A DNA stretch of 14,755 nucleotides from Gammaproteobacteria bacterium (GCA_003233075.1 QIKQ01000115.1:1-14755), one strand, 5' to 3'; shown: positions 7,068 through 13,405, counted from the first letter of the stretch. The notes: generated by a model not told the origin, from the letters alone. Numbers and translations: made by a program.

Positions 7068-7580
7068 ATGAACAATGCACTTATGCGAACAATTAGTATT
7101 TTAGCAGTATTGGTAATGTTTGGCGCTTTGTTTGGATGTTCAGCATCTCGCAAGCCTGGCGATCGAGATGTGGTATCTGGCAAGGGTAAACGTGGTTCAA
7201 ATAGTTCAGATTCGTCACTGCGTCCTTGGGAAGTAGAAGGCAATCCTTTATATAACCGGATTGTCTATTTTGATTTTGATAAAAGTGATGTGAAAAATAA
7301 CTCACGTGACCTAATTACCAAACATTCTACTTTTCTTGCGAAAAATGCAAATATTAAAGTTCGTTTAGAAGGTCATGCTGATGAGCGTGGTTCTCGCGAA
7401 TACAATATTGGTTTAGGGGAACGTCGGTCTCAAGCAGTTCGTCGTTTAATGTTATTTCAAGGTGTGACTGACAGACAACTGGAATCAATCAGTTATGGCG
7501 AGGAACGTCCGGCAATTGAGGGTCATGATGAAGGCTCTTGGGCGAAGAATCGTCGTGTTGAGTTAGTCTATTTAAACTAG
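7068..7580 (+). CDS. pal: Peptidoglycan-associated lipoprotein Pal
   Basis: Outer-membrane lipoprotein that binds peptidoglycan and TolB. The 170-residue precursor has a signal sequence ending in lipobox L-F-G-C (21-24), so C24 would be the lipidated residue. A Ser/Gly-rich linker follows to about 55, then an OmpA-type peptidoglycan-binding domain. Conserved features are V-Y-F-D-F-D (66-71), G-H-A-D-E-R-G (102-108) and Y-N-I-G-L-G-E-R-R (112-120), with the diaminopimelate-contacting region intact. Start ATG 7068 has a very good GGAGG at 7057-7061. cpoB begins 12 bases after the stop. Confidence 0.97.
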   Translation: MNNALMRTISILAVLVMFGALFGCSASRKPGDRDVVSGKGKRGSNSSDSSLRPWEVEGNPLYNRIVYFDFDKSDVKNNSRDLITKHSTFLAKNANIKVRLEGHADERGSREYNIGLGERRSQAVRRLMLFQGVTDRQLESISYGEERPAIEGHDEGSWAKNRRVELVYLN

Positions 7581-7592
7581 TGGGGTTAATCG

Positions 7593-8402
7593 GTGGGAAG
7601 TATTATTAAAAGATCGTGGATATTTGCAACGGCAGTACTTTTTTTAAGTACTATTTTGCTACCTGTATTTGCAGCTGAAGAGGCGGACGATGATCGACCA
7701 ATGATTGTCGATAATTCGTCAACTTCGAGCAGTTCTGGCAATAAAGGTGGTGTTTCAGAAATTCTGTCACGCATGAGTCAGCTAGAAAATGAAATTCGCC
7801 AATTACGTGGCGATTTAGAATTGGCAACTCATGATATTAAACAAATGAAAACTCGGCAACGCGAGCTTTATAATGATATTGACCGTCGCTTAAGCGATAT
7901 GGAAAAACGCGTTCAAGGCGGGACCTCATTTTCAGCCCCACCTGTTGCGTCAAAAAAGAGTAAGAAGTCACGGAAACAGGCGTCTGTTAAAGTGCCGGAT
8001 TATTCAAAAGTTGATCGTGGTGAACGCAAAGAGTATCAAGCTGCTTTTAAATTATTGCGTGACAGTCGTTATCAGCAAGCGATTGAAAGTTTTAAAGCTT
8101 ATCTTGTTAAGTTTCCTAAAGGCACATTTGCAGTTAATGCGCAATACTGGTTAGCGGAAGCGCATTATGTTTCGCGTAACTTTAAAGAGGCGATAGTAGA
8201 GTTTAACAAGGTCATTAAAAATTACCCAAAAAACTCAAAAGTCACTGGTGCTCGAATCAAAATTGGCTACTGTTACTACGAGCTTAAGCAATACGCAAAA
8301 GCTAAAAAAGCGCTGAAGTATGTTATTCGACGTTATCCGCGTAGCTCTTCTGCCAAATTAGCGCGAATACGTTTAAAACGTATGCGGGAAGAAGGCAGAT
8401 AA
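7593..8402 (+). CDS. cpoB: Cell division coordinator CpoB (YbgF)
   Basis: Periplasmic CpoB binds TolA and coordinates the Tol system with peptidoglycan synthase PBP1B during division in E. coli. The 269-residue precursor has a signal peptide (hydrophobic about 9-26, cleavage near A27/A28). A coiled-coil trimerisation region covers about 54-100 (M-S-Q-L-E-N-E-I-R-Q-L and M-E-K-R-V). A Lys/Ser linker follows, then three TPR units from about 145 to 269 (Y-Q-Q-A-I-E-S-F, F-K-E-A-I-V-E-F, Y-A-K-A-K-K-A-L). The start is GTG 7593, preceded by GGGG at 7582-7585. It is the last gene of the operon. Confidence 0.93.
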   Translation: MGSIIKRSWIFATAVLFLSTILLPVFAAEEADDDRPMIVDNSSTSSSSGNKGGVSEILSRMSQLENEIRQLRGDLELATHDIKQMKTRQRELYNDIDRRLSDMEKRVQGGTSFSAPPVASKKSKKSRKQASVKVPDYSKVDRGERKEYQAAFKLLRDSRYQQAIESFKAYLVKFPKGTFAVNAQYWLAEAHYVSRNFKEAIVEFNKVIKNYPKNSKVTGARIKIGYCYYELKQYAKAKKALKYVIRRYPRSSSAKLARIRLKRMREEGR

Positions 8403-8405
8403 ATC

Positions 8406-8494
8406 GTAGCCCGGCAGGATAATGCCATTAACTTAAGTTTTGTTATGAAATATTTGTAGCCCGCACGAAGCGTTCGAAGAACGCGTACTGCGGG
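8406..8494 (+). repeat. Two REP-like elements with GTAG heads (A2, A3)
   Basis: A2 begins GTAGCCCGGCAGG at 8406 and has only a weak GGC/GCC hairpin. A3 begins GTAG at 8456. CCCGCA (8460-8465) pairs with TGCGGG (8489-8494), and an inner hairpin GCGTTC (8470-8475) pairs with GAACGC (8479-8484). Together with A1 and A4 they form one family. Position just after an operon is typical for REPs. Confidence 0.6.
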
Positions 8495-8540
8495 AAATGT
8501 CTATTTGAAGTTGTAACAAATTAGTAATACATTGCAGTTT

Positions 8541-8568
8541 AAAAGGCCTCTTAACGGAGGCCTTTTTT
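8541..8568 (+). terminator. Intrinsic terminator of the tol-pal operon
   Basis: AAAAGGCCTC (8541-8550) pairs perfectly with GAGGCCTTTT (8557-8566) around TTAACG, and the T-run extends to 8568. It is a GC-rich stem followed by a run of six T, on the strand of the tol genes and 139 bases after the cpoB stop. Confidence 0.9.
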
Positions 8569-8612
8569 GTGGTGCGCCAGGCATGGCGTCGACCTAGGAT
8601 TCACATCGAAAT

Positions 8613-8635
8613 AAAATATTTGTCGGACAGCAGTG
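8613..8635 (-). repeat. Partial repeat B inner arm (B6)
   Basis: AAAATATTTGT-C-GGACAGCAGTG matches 13237-13259 (G instead of C at the middle position) at 22 of 23 bases. After 8635 the sequence changes to CTCCTATAGG, so the GGCATGCC core is absent. This is a solitary inner arm with an AAAATATTTG flank shared with copy B5. Confidence 0.55.
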
Positions 8636-8667
8636 CTCCTATAGGCTACAAAAATATAGCAAAAGTC

Positions 8668-8676
8668 TGATATAAT
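8668..8676 (+). promoter_or_regulatory. Extended -10 promoter for queE-queC
   Basis: TG-A-TATAAT: a perfect -10 hexamer at 8671-8676 with the TGn extension at 8668-8670. No good -35 is present, which extended -10 promoters tolerate. The expected transcription start, near 8683, lies after the first in-frame ATG (8675) but before ATG 8708. Confidence 0.6.
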
Positions 8677-8707
8677 GGCGTCGATTAAATCGCCCATAAA
8701 TAAAAAA

Positions 8708-9349
8708 ATGTCAGAACTCAGAATAACAGAAATTTTTCATTCCCTACAAGGCGAGGCCAGTTCGGCCGGTTGGCCGACGGTTTTCATTCGCCTGACAGGT
8801 TGTCCTTTGCGTTGTGTTTATTGCGATACTGAGTACGCCTTTCAGGGCGGTGAGATTATTTCTCTGCAGAAAATAATGGCTCAGGTAAAGGATTATGCTT
8901 GTGACTATATCTGTGTGACTGGTGGAGAGCCGCTTGCCCAAAAAGAGTGTTTGAGTTTACTAACAGTCTTGTGCGATGAAATGTACTATGTATCATTAGA
9001 AACCAGCGGTGCTATGGATATTGCTGAGGTCGATCCGCGAGCGCAAATAGTGATGGATTTAAAAGCGCCAGGATCAAAAGAAGAATCAAAAAATCGATTT
9101 GAAAACTTAGAATTTTTAAAACCAAGTGATATTATAAAGTTTGTCTTGAATGACAAAATCGACTACGAATGGGCAAAGACCATTATCGATCAGCATAATC
9201 TTTATAATGTTTGCGAACTGTTGTTTTCACCCGTTTATGAAAATCTTAAGCCACGCGACCTAGCGCAGTGGATATTAGATGATAAACTTCAAGTCCGATT
9301 TCAAATGCAATTACACAAAGTACTCTGGGGTGATACGCCCGGTCGATAG
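8708..9349 (+). CDS. queE: 7-carboxy-7-deazaguanine synthase QueE
   Basis: Radical-SAM enzyme converting 6-carboxytetrahydropterin to 7-carboxy-7-deazaguanine on the path to preQ0 and queuosine tRNA modification. From ATG 8708 the protein is 213 residues. F-H-S-L-Q-G-E at 10-16 and the cluster motif C32-x3-C36-x2-C39 (C-P-L-R-C-V-Y-C) are typical of QueE. T-G-G-E-P-L is the S-adenosylmethionine-contacting segment. I prefer 8708 to the in-frame ATG at 8675: the earlier codon overlaps the TATAAT box, and M-S-E-L-R-I-T-E-I-F matches the family's usual N-terminus. Neither start has a clear Shine-Dalgarno, so the message may be near-leaderless. queC follows after 26 bases. Confidence 0.93.
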   Translation: MSELRITEIFHSLQGEASSAGWPTVFIRLTGCPLRCVYCDTEYAFQGGEIISLQKIMAQVKDYACDYICVTGGEPLAQKECLSLLTVLCDEMYYVSLETSGAMDIAEVDPRAQIVMDLKAPGSKEESKNRFENLEFLKPSDIIKFVLNDKIDYEWAKTIIDQHNLYNVCELLFSPVYENLKPRDLAQWILDDKLQVRFQMQLHKVLWGDTPGR

Positions 9350-9375
9350 TCGATAATAGGTAAAGCTAGATAAAA

Positions 9376-10077
9376 ATGCCAAATGCGATAATTTTACTTT
9401 CTGGTGGTTTAGATTCGACGACATGTTTAGCCTTTGCAAAAAATAAAGGTTATGAACTGCATGCGCTATCATTCGATTATGGTCAACGCCATCGTCAAGA
9501 ATTGCACGCCGCAAAAGCGATAGCGAAAGTCTTTGCGGTAAAATCACATCAATGGGTCAATATCGATTTAAATTCAATTGGCGGTTCTGCACTGACAGAT
9601 CTCAGCATTAGTGTTCCTGAATCTGAAGTTGAATTTAACCCCGAGTTACACTCAAGCCAAGAAGAAAGTATTCCAATCACCTATGTCCCCGCTCGCAATA
9701 CCATATTTCTAGCTTATGCGTTAGCGATGGCCGAAGTCTTGGATTGCAAGGATATATTTATCGGAGTGAATGCAGTTGATTACTCAGGTTATCCAGATTG
9801 TCGTCCGGAGTTTATTTCAGCCTTTACCTCCATGGCGAATTTGGCGACTAAAGCGGGCGTCGAAGGTCGGGAATTAGAAATCCATACTCCCCTTATTGAC
9901 TTAAGCAAAGCTGAAATCATTCAATTGGGTACAAAGTTTAAGGTTGATTACGGCTCAACTATATCCTGCTATCAAGTGAATAGTGAAGGTCAAGCTTGTG
10001 GTAAATGCGATTCCTGTCGATTTAGAAAACAAGGCTTTAAAGAAGCTGGCATTAGTGATCCAACCCTTTATTGTTAG
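9376..10077 (+). CDS. queC: 7-cyano-7-deazaguanine synthase QueC
   Basis: Cytoplasmic ATP-dependent enzyme that turns 7-carboxy-7-deazaguanine, the QueE product, into preQ0. The 233-residue protein has the PP-loop S-G-G-L-D-S-T at 9-15 for ATP binding. F-D-Y-G-Q-R-H follows at 33-39, and Y-V-P-A-R-N-T-I-F near 104-112. The zinc-binding cysteines are C198, C208, C211 and C214 in S-C-Y-Q...C-G-K-C-D-S-C. The start ATG has only a distant AGG, so coupling to queE (26 bases upstream) is likely. No terminator is visible after it, and the downstream gap is full of repeats. Confidence 0.97.
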   Translation: MPNAIILLSGGLDSTTCLAFAKNKGYELHALSFDYGQRHRQELHAAKAIAKVFAVKSHQWVNIDLNSIGGSALTDLSISVPESEVEFNPELHSSQEESIPITYVPARNTIFLAYALAMAEVLDCKDIFIGVNAVDYSGYPDCRPEFISAFTSMANLATKAGVEGRELEIHTPLIDLSKAEIIQLGTKFKVDYGSTISCYQVNSEGQACGKCDSCRFRKQGFKEAGISDPTLYC

Positions 10078-10111
10078 CTTAAGTATTTCAGGACTCAAGT
10101 AGTCGTATAAC

Positions 10112-10150
10112 CTGTAGAGACAAGGCATGCCTCACTGTTGTCCCACAGTT
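10112..10150 (+). repeat. Repeat B, outer-inner chimera (B2)
   Basis: Outer arm CTGTAGAGACAAGGCATGCC joins inner arm TCACTGTTGTCCCACAGTT at the GGCATGCC core. The outer arm is identical to the left half of B1 at 1431. The inner arm matches B4 at 13021 apart from one base. Confidence 0.65.
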
Positions 10151-10192
10151 AACCGCGTACTTAGTATAGGAAGGACGATACTCAATATCTGC

Positions 10193-10277
10193 TGTAGCCC
10201 GGCTCTCGGCAACTGCTCCTGCATTGCTCTACCTCCTGCATTCCTGCATTCCTGCAGTCGTAAAGAGCCGGGCTACA
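10193..10277. repeat. Inverted REP pair (A4) with 8-bp tandem repeats in the loop
   Basis: TGTAGCCCGGCTCT (10193-10206) and AGAGCCGGGCTACA (10264-10277) are perfect 14-bp inverted arms, each carrying the GTAG head on its own strand, like a bacterial interspersed mosaic element. The 57-base interior contains iterations of TTCCTGCA and CTCCTGCATT, ending in a CTGCAG site, which suggests slippage expansion. Confidence 0.65.
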
Positions 10278-10490
10278 GATCCCTCAAAATTATAATAATC
10301 AACTATCATTCTGTTTCAGATTTAAAATTTATTAGTCTCATGGCAGACATCTCAAATTCATGTCTCGACCAAGGGTTAAGCTACTAATGGTCAATGCGAG
10401 TAGGATGTGACCTAACCTAATCCCTGTTATTTCAATGATATTTTCAGACTTACAGGTATAATCTTAAGGTCAGGTATTCCTGTTTAATCC

Positions 10491-10517
10491 AAACTGTGGG
10501 ACAGCAGTGAGGCATGC
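10491..10517 (-). repeat. Repeat B, inverted inner arm (B3)
   Basis: AAACTGTGGGACAGCAGTGA followed by GGCATGC is the reverse complement of the inner part of B2/B4. After the core the outer arm is missing; TGGATATT follows. With B2 it forms an inverted pair about 400 bases apart. Confidence 0.6.
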
Positions 10518-10649
10518 TGGATATTATTAATTAGCACATTGTCTTTATTTCATGTGTTCGCCCGCTATCTAATCACCTTAGCTCGAAAATATCCTGAAGA
10601 TTCCGTCACTATCGGGGTAAGTAGTTGTTATTTAACGATTTACGATGAA

Positions 10650-10679
10650 GTGACAGTGAAGGTGAAATTCCGGTAAAAT
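10650..10679 (+). promoter_or_regulatory. Candidate promoter of the YedE transporter gene
   Basis: GTGACA (10650-10655), 18 bases, TAAAAT (10674-10679), with the expected start near 10686 and the gene at 10737. An inverted repeat GTCACT (10605-10610) / AGTGAC (10649-10654) overlaps the -35 and could be a binding site. Both calls rest on pattern only. Confidence 0.35.
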
Positions 10680-10736
10680 AGCGCCATAAATTAATTCAAA
10701 AATTCTTAATAAATAGCAGCGTTTAGAGGTAATCAA

Positions 10737-12089
10737 ATGTTTTCTTACGAAAGTTTTAGCGTCGCGAATACGTCCGTCCTATGGTGGGCATTCGGCATCG
10801 CGTTTGTTATGGGGGTTGTTGCCAACAAAACTAATTTTTGCACCATGGGTGCGGTTTCCGATTATGTCAATATCGGTGATACTGGCCGGTGGCGTTCTTG
10901 GTTATTTGCAATTGTAGTCGCAATTATTGGCGTTATTATTATTGAAAAAATGGGATTCATTTCGCTTGACTCAAATCCTGCCAAGCCAAACTATCGAGCC
11001 TCCAATTTTGCTTGGTTTGAATATATATTAGGTGGTTTACTTTTTGGTATAGGCATGACCTTTGGAAGTGGCTGCGGTAACAAAACGCTAATTCGTATTG
11101 GCGCAGGAAATATTAAATCAATTTTTGTACTATTGATCATGGGCTTTTTCGCCTATTGGATGATTATTGGTTTTAATGGCAAGACCTTGTATGGCATGGT
11201 TTTCTATGACTGGACCACTGTACCTAGTGTTGCTTTGGCCACTCAGCAAGATGTGGGTTCCATTATTGCCAACGTAGTCGGTACTAAAAATGCTGTTGAT
11301 ATGCGACTTTGGATAGGTGGTGGTATTGCTGTTTTAATGTTGATTTACATTTTTAAATCAAAAGATTTTTTCAGTAAATTTGATAATGTTTTAGGCGGAC
11401 TGGTTATTGGCTTGTCTGTGATAGGCATGTTTTTCGTCACTGGGTCAGCAAAAGTAAATGCGTTTAATACTTTTGACGAAAAGAAAGAAATAGTCACTGT
11501 CGCTGAATACGTTAAAAAAACCAATTGGGATGAAAACTATCAGCCTACAGATCGTACTGATAAAAATGATCCGGTTGCGGTTCGTCCCGATGCTGCCAAT
11601 ATTGTTGTTGGCCCGCAAGGCATGACATTTGTGAGTCCTTCCGCTTGGTTAGTGAATATGGCGACTGGACCGGCATTTAAAAATCCGGAGAATAAACCTT
11701 TTTCTGCCTTTATCAATATCCCAGTAATGCTACTTTTTGGAATCATTTTGGGGTCATTATTATGGGCCATACTATCTCGAACCTTCAGAATCGAGTGGTT
11801 TGCATCTTTTAAAGACTTTGTGTCGCATTTCTTTGGCGCTACTTTGATGGGTATAGGTGGTGTATTAGCCTTGGGCTGTACCATTGGGCAGGGCGTGACA
11901 GGGCTTTCTACCTTAGCGGTAGGCTCATTGCTGGCTTTTACTAGTATTGTTGTAGGCTGCGCGTTGACGATGAAATTTCGCCTCTATAAAATGGTTTATG
12001 AAGATGCCAATGTGTTTACCGTATTGGTCTCAGCTTTGGCAGATATGAAATTATTGCCGAAGAAGCTTAAAAAATTAGAGTCAATTTAA
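10737..12089 (+). CDS. YeeE/YedE family sulfur-compound transporter
   Basis: A polytopic inner-membrane protein of 450 residues in the YeeE/YedE family. Characterised members (TsuA) import thiosulfate through conserved cysteines, and others are linked to selenium or sulfur metabolism. Family motifs present are K-T-N-F-C-T-M-G-A-V-S-D (31-42, C35), F-G-S-G-C-G-N-K-T-L (109-118, C113) and G-G-V-L-A-L-G-C-T-I-G-Q-G-V-T-G (374-389, C381). These are the duplicated channel-lining motifs. Hydrophobic segments occur throughout, interrupted by a polar loop at about 240-300 that makes it longer than minimal members. ATG 10737 has GAGG at 10726-10729. It stands alone, with no TusA- or rhodanese-like partner in the window. 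The substrate is inferred from family only. Confidence 0.88.
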   Translation: MFSYESFSVANTSVLWWAFGIAFVMGVVANKTNFCTMGAVSDYVNIGDTGRWRSWLFAIVVAIIGVIIIEKMGFISLDSNPAKPNYRASNFAWFEYILGGLLFGIGMTFGSGCGNKTLIRIGAGNIKSIFVLLIMGFFAYWMIIGFNGKTLYGMVFYDWTTVPSVALATQQDVGSIIANVVGTKNAVDMRLWIGGGIAVLMLIYIFKSKDFFSKFDNVLGGLVIGLSVIGMFFVTGSAKVNAFNTFDEKKEIVTVAEYVKKTNWDENYQPTDRTDKNDPVAVRPDAANIVVGPQGMTFVSPSAWLVNMATGPAFKNPENKPFSAFINIPVMLLFGIILGSLLWAILSRTFRIEWFASFKDFVSHFFGATLMGIGGVLALGCTIGQGVTGLSTLAVGSLLAFTSIVVGCALTMKFRLYKMVYEDANVFTVLVSALADMKLLPKKLKKLESI

Positions 12090-12119
12090 TTCCTAATAAA
12101 AATTGGCTATTAAATCTTA

Positions 12120-12156
12120 GCTTAAGGCAAATTTTCGTAAATAAATTGCCTTAAGC
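12120..12156. terminator. 11-bp hairpin after the transporter gene, possible terminator
   Basis: GCTTAAGGCAA (12120-12130) pairs with TTGCCTTAAGC (12146-12156) across a 15-base AT-rich loop, 31 bases after the stop. No T-run follows on the plus strand, so termination is uncertain; it lies just before the tRNA promoter. Confidence 0.35.
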
Positions 12157-12158
12157 AC

Positions 12159-12186
12159 TTGAGATTCCCTGTAATTCCAGTATCAT
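12159..12186 (+). promoter_or_regulatory. Candidate tRNA-Lys promoter
   Basis: TTGAGA (12159-12164), 16 bases, TATCAT (12181-12186). The expected start near 12193 is about 6 bases before the mature tRNA 5' end. Confidence 0.45.
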
Positions 12187-12198
12187 TGCCAACTTCTC

Positions 12199-12274
12199 GG
12201 GCCGTTAGCTCAGTCGGTAGAGCAGTGGCCTTTTAAGCCATTGGTCCCGCGTTCGAGTCGCGGACGGCCCACCA
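12199..12274 (+). tRNA. tRNA-Lys (anticodon UUU)
   Basis: A complete 76-base cloverleaf with encoded CCA. Acceptor GGGCCGT (12199-12205) pairs with ACGGCCC. The D arm is GCTC...GAGC. The anticodon stem GTGGC/GCCAT has loop CTTTTAA, which gives anticodon TTT. The T arm is CCGCG TTCGAGT CGCGG. A tRNA-Lys next to queC matches the order in Pseudomonas, where this tRNA-Lys is a known genomic-island integration site. No second copy of its 3' end is seen in the window, so no island boundary can be drawn here. Confidence 0.97.
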
Positions 12275-12501
12275 ATTTTTCCCGAGACAAAAAAGCACAA
12301 AGTCATAAGACTTTAGAATAATTCGGCGAATCGACCACTGTCATTCCTTCTAAAACGAAAAAAAAGCATCATGTGAGTCGGAGCACTTAACAATGAAAGA
12401 CAAAAAAACCAATAAGTTTGCTTATGCAGGCTATTTTTTTGTCTAAACTCAGTGTAAGGTTAGAGAGTAGTCAAAACGCACAGGGTTTAAGCGGCATTAT
12501 T
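12275..12501. other. Short region after the tRNA with two small inverted repeats and a 17-codon ORF
   Basis: AAAGTC-ATAA-GACTTT (12299-12314) is a small hairpin. AGACAAAAAAA (12398-12408) and TTTTTTTGTCT (12434-12444) are perfect 11-bp inverted arms. A 17-codon frame (12393-12446, M-K-D-K-K-T-N-K-F-A-Y-A-G-Y-F-F-V) with CGGAG about 8 bases upstream spans that repeat. I cannot say whether it is expressed. Confidence 0.3.
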
Positions 12502-12900
12502 ATGTTGAGCTGGATATCAAAACCGATAGTATGGATGATTAGGATGGGAAATCCTAAGCCACTATTATTGGAATCTGATTATCAAGTCATCGTTAGTGAC
12601 GATAAAATAAGTTGTATCTATCCCAATGGCAAAATCCAAACCGTGCACTGGTCTAGTTTGAAGTCGGTCGTCATTCGTACCAGCGAAAAAGGCCCCTGGC
12701 ATACCGATGTGTTCTGGGTGCTAAAAGACCACGAAGGCAAATCTCAATGCATTATCCCTCTAGGCGCTAAAGGTGAAACCCACCTGCTAGATCGCTTGCA
12801 GACCTTGCCAGCCTTTGATGACGAAGCGTTTATTGAGGCCATGGGCAGTACGCGTAACAAGAAATTTATCTGCTGGAGCTCAAAGGCCAGTCACGCATAA
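12502..12900 (+). CDS. Conserved hypothetical protein
   Basis: The start is uncertain. From ATG 12502 the protein is 132 residues. The frame is open from TTG 12418 (160 residues), and ATGs at 12535 and 12544 give 121 and 118 residues. None has a clear ribosome-binding site. I place the start at 12502 because it precedes the conserved region with some margin. The conserved-looking core runs from V-I-V-S-D-D-K-I-S-C through H-W-S-S-L-K-S-V-V-I-R-T and G-P-W-H-T-D-V-F-W-V-L to L-L-D-R-L-Q-T-L-P, ending with E-A-M-G-S-T and F-I-C-W. From memory, similar small acidic proteins with D-V-F-W-V-L and L-L-x-R-L-Q-x-L-P motifs occur in several proteobacteria without a known function. There is no signal peptide in the short forms, and it is probably cytoplasmic. 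It stands alone, downstream of the tRNA. Confidence 0.7.
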   Translation: MLSWISKPIVWMIRMGNPKPLLLESDYQVIVSDDKISCIYPNGKIQTVHWSSLKSVVIRTSEKGPWHTDVFWVLKDHEGKSQCIIPLGAKGETHLLDRLQTLPAFDDEAFIEAMGSTRNKKFICWSSKASHA

Positions 12901-13000
12901 TAAATCTTATTCAAGCAAAACTCAAATCTTTCAATATTTTGTCTATCTACTATTTACCATTACTATAGAATGCTAAAAGAATTTTATAGGTCTATTAAAC

Positions 13001-13275
13001 AGTAGAGACAAGGTATGCCTCACTGCTGTCCCACAGTTTATGAAAATGTTTCATTTAACTCTATCATAATGATTAAATCGATTGATTGCCGGTTTGGGAC
13101 GTGAAACTAGCACGAAGCAATCTCCTTAATTCAATGACTTAAGATTAGGAGATTGCTTCAGCTGCTTTCGCAGCTTCGCAACGACGGGCAAGGTTGAATG
13201 CGACCTGATCGCTCGATAACTGCTACACATCGCAACAAAATATTTGTGGGACAGCAGTGAGGCATGCCTTGTCTA
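13001..13275. mobile_element. MITE-like unit bounded by inverted repeat B copies (B4, B5)
   Basis: Left end 13001-13039: outer arm AGTAGAGACAAGGTATGCC, then inner arm TCACTGCTGTCCCACAGTTT. Right end 13245-13275 is the reverse complement of nearly the same (TGTGGGACAGCAGTGAGGCA, then TGCCTTGTCTA), lacking two bases near the outer tip. The interior is non-coding and contains repeat C. No target-site duplication is visible at the edges. It could be a non-autonomous element or two independently inserted repeats that happen to face each other. Confidence 0.45.
13114..13184 (+). repeat. Repeat C: inverted GAAGCAATCTCCT arms with GC hairpin
   Basis: GAAGCAATCTCCT (13114-13126) is the exact reverse complement of AGGAGATTGCTTC (13147-13159). 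The right side continues into a GCTGC-TTTC-GCAGC hairpin (13161-13174) and CTTCGCAACGACGGG. A related copy on the other strand is at 14687-14723. The motif GGAGATTGCTTC...CTTCGCAACGAC resembles dispersed palindromic repeats common in many bacterial genomes. Confidence 0.6.
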
Positions 13276-13334
13276 GGTGAGCTTCTAAGAAGAAAAATAT
13301 CTTTGCAGCATTGCGGGTTACAAAAGACAAGCAT

Positions 13335-13362
13335 AAAAAAGCCCCGTCTAAACGGGGCTTTT
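13335..13362 (-). terminator. Intrinsic terminator of the cupin gene
   Basis: AAAAGCCCCGT (13337-13347) pairs with ACGGGGCTTTT (13352-13362) around CTAA. On the minus strand the stem is followed by six T in a row, 43 bases past the cupin stop. On the plus strand the T-run is four, so it may work in both directions. Confidence 0.85.
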
Positions 13363-13405
13363 CCAACAAATTAACGAAAACAGCTTCTTTTAATTTCTCT
13401 CTAAT

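Larger units (their letters stand above)
8403..8707. other. Intergenic region: REP pair, terminator, repeat B arm, queE promoter
   Basis: In order it holds two GTAG-headed REP-like elements (8406 and 8456), the tol operon terminator (8541-8568), a partial repeat B arm (8613-8635) and the queE promoter (8671-8676). Upstream of the arm, CGCC-AGGCAT-GGCG at 8575-8588 is a small GC palindrome. I see no reading frame of note. Confidence 0.6.
10078..10736. other. Repeat-rich gap between queC and the transporter
   Basis: This 659-base gap holds an inverted pair of repeat B copies (10112-10150 and 10491-10517) enclosing a long REP pair (10193-10277). The transporter promoter region (10650-10679) follows. 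An 86-codon frame at 10127-10387 lies wholly within repeats and is not a gene. 10278-10490 holds nothing I recognise. Confidence 0.6.
12901..13405. other. Repeat-rich gap with a MITE-like inverted-repeat unit and cupin terminator
   Basis: This 505-base region carries the 275-base unit bounded by repeat B copies (13001-13275), the dispersed repeat C inside it, and the terminator of the minus-strand cupin gene (13335-13362). No reading frame is credible; 12901-13000 is AT-rich and unremarkable. Confidence 0.6.

Noticed and set aside
9311..9547. Minus-strand frame over the queE-queC junction
   Set aside because: It covers the conserved ends of two real genes and has no SD or recognisable domain.
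10193..10277. Possible CRISPR-like array because of iterated short units
   Set aside because: The units are about 8 bases, nearly contiguous and without unique spacers; this is a microsatellite inside a REP loop.
10127..10387. 86-codon open frame between queC and the transporter
   Set aside because: It begins inside the GGCATGCC core of repeat B and runs through the inverted REP pair. Its composition follows the repeats, and there is no ribosome-binding site.
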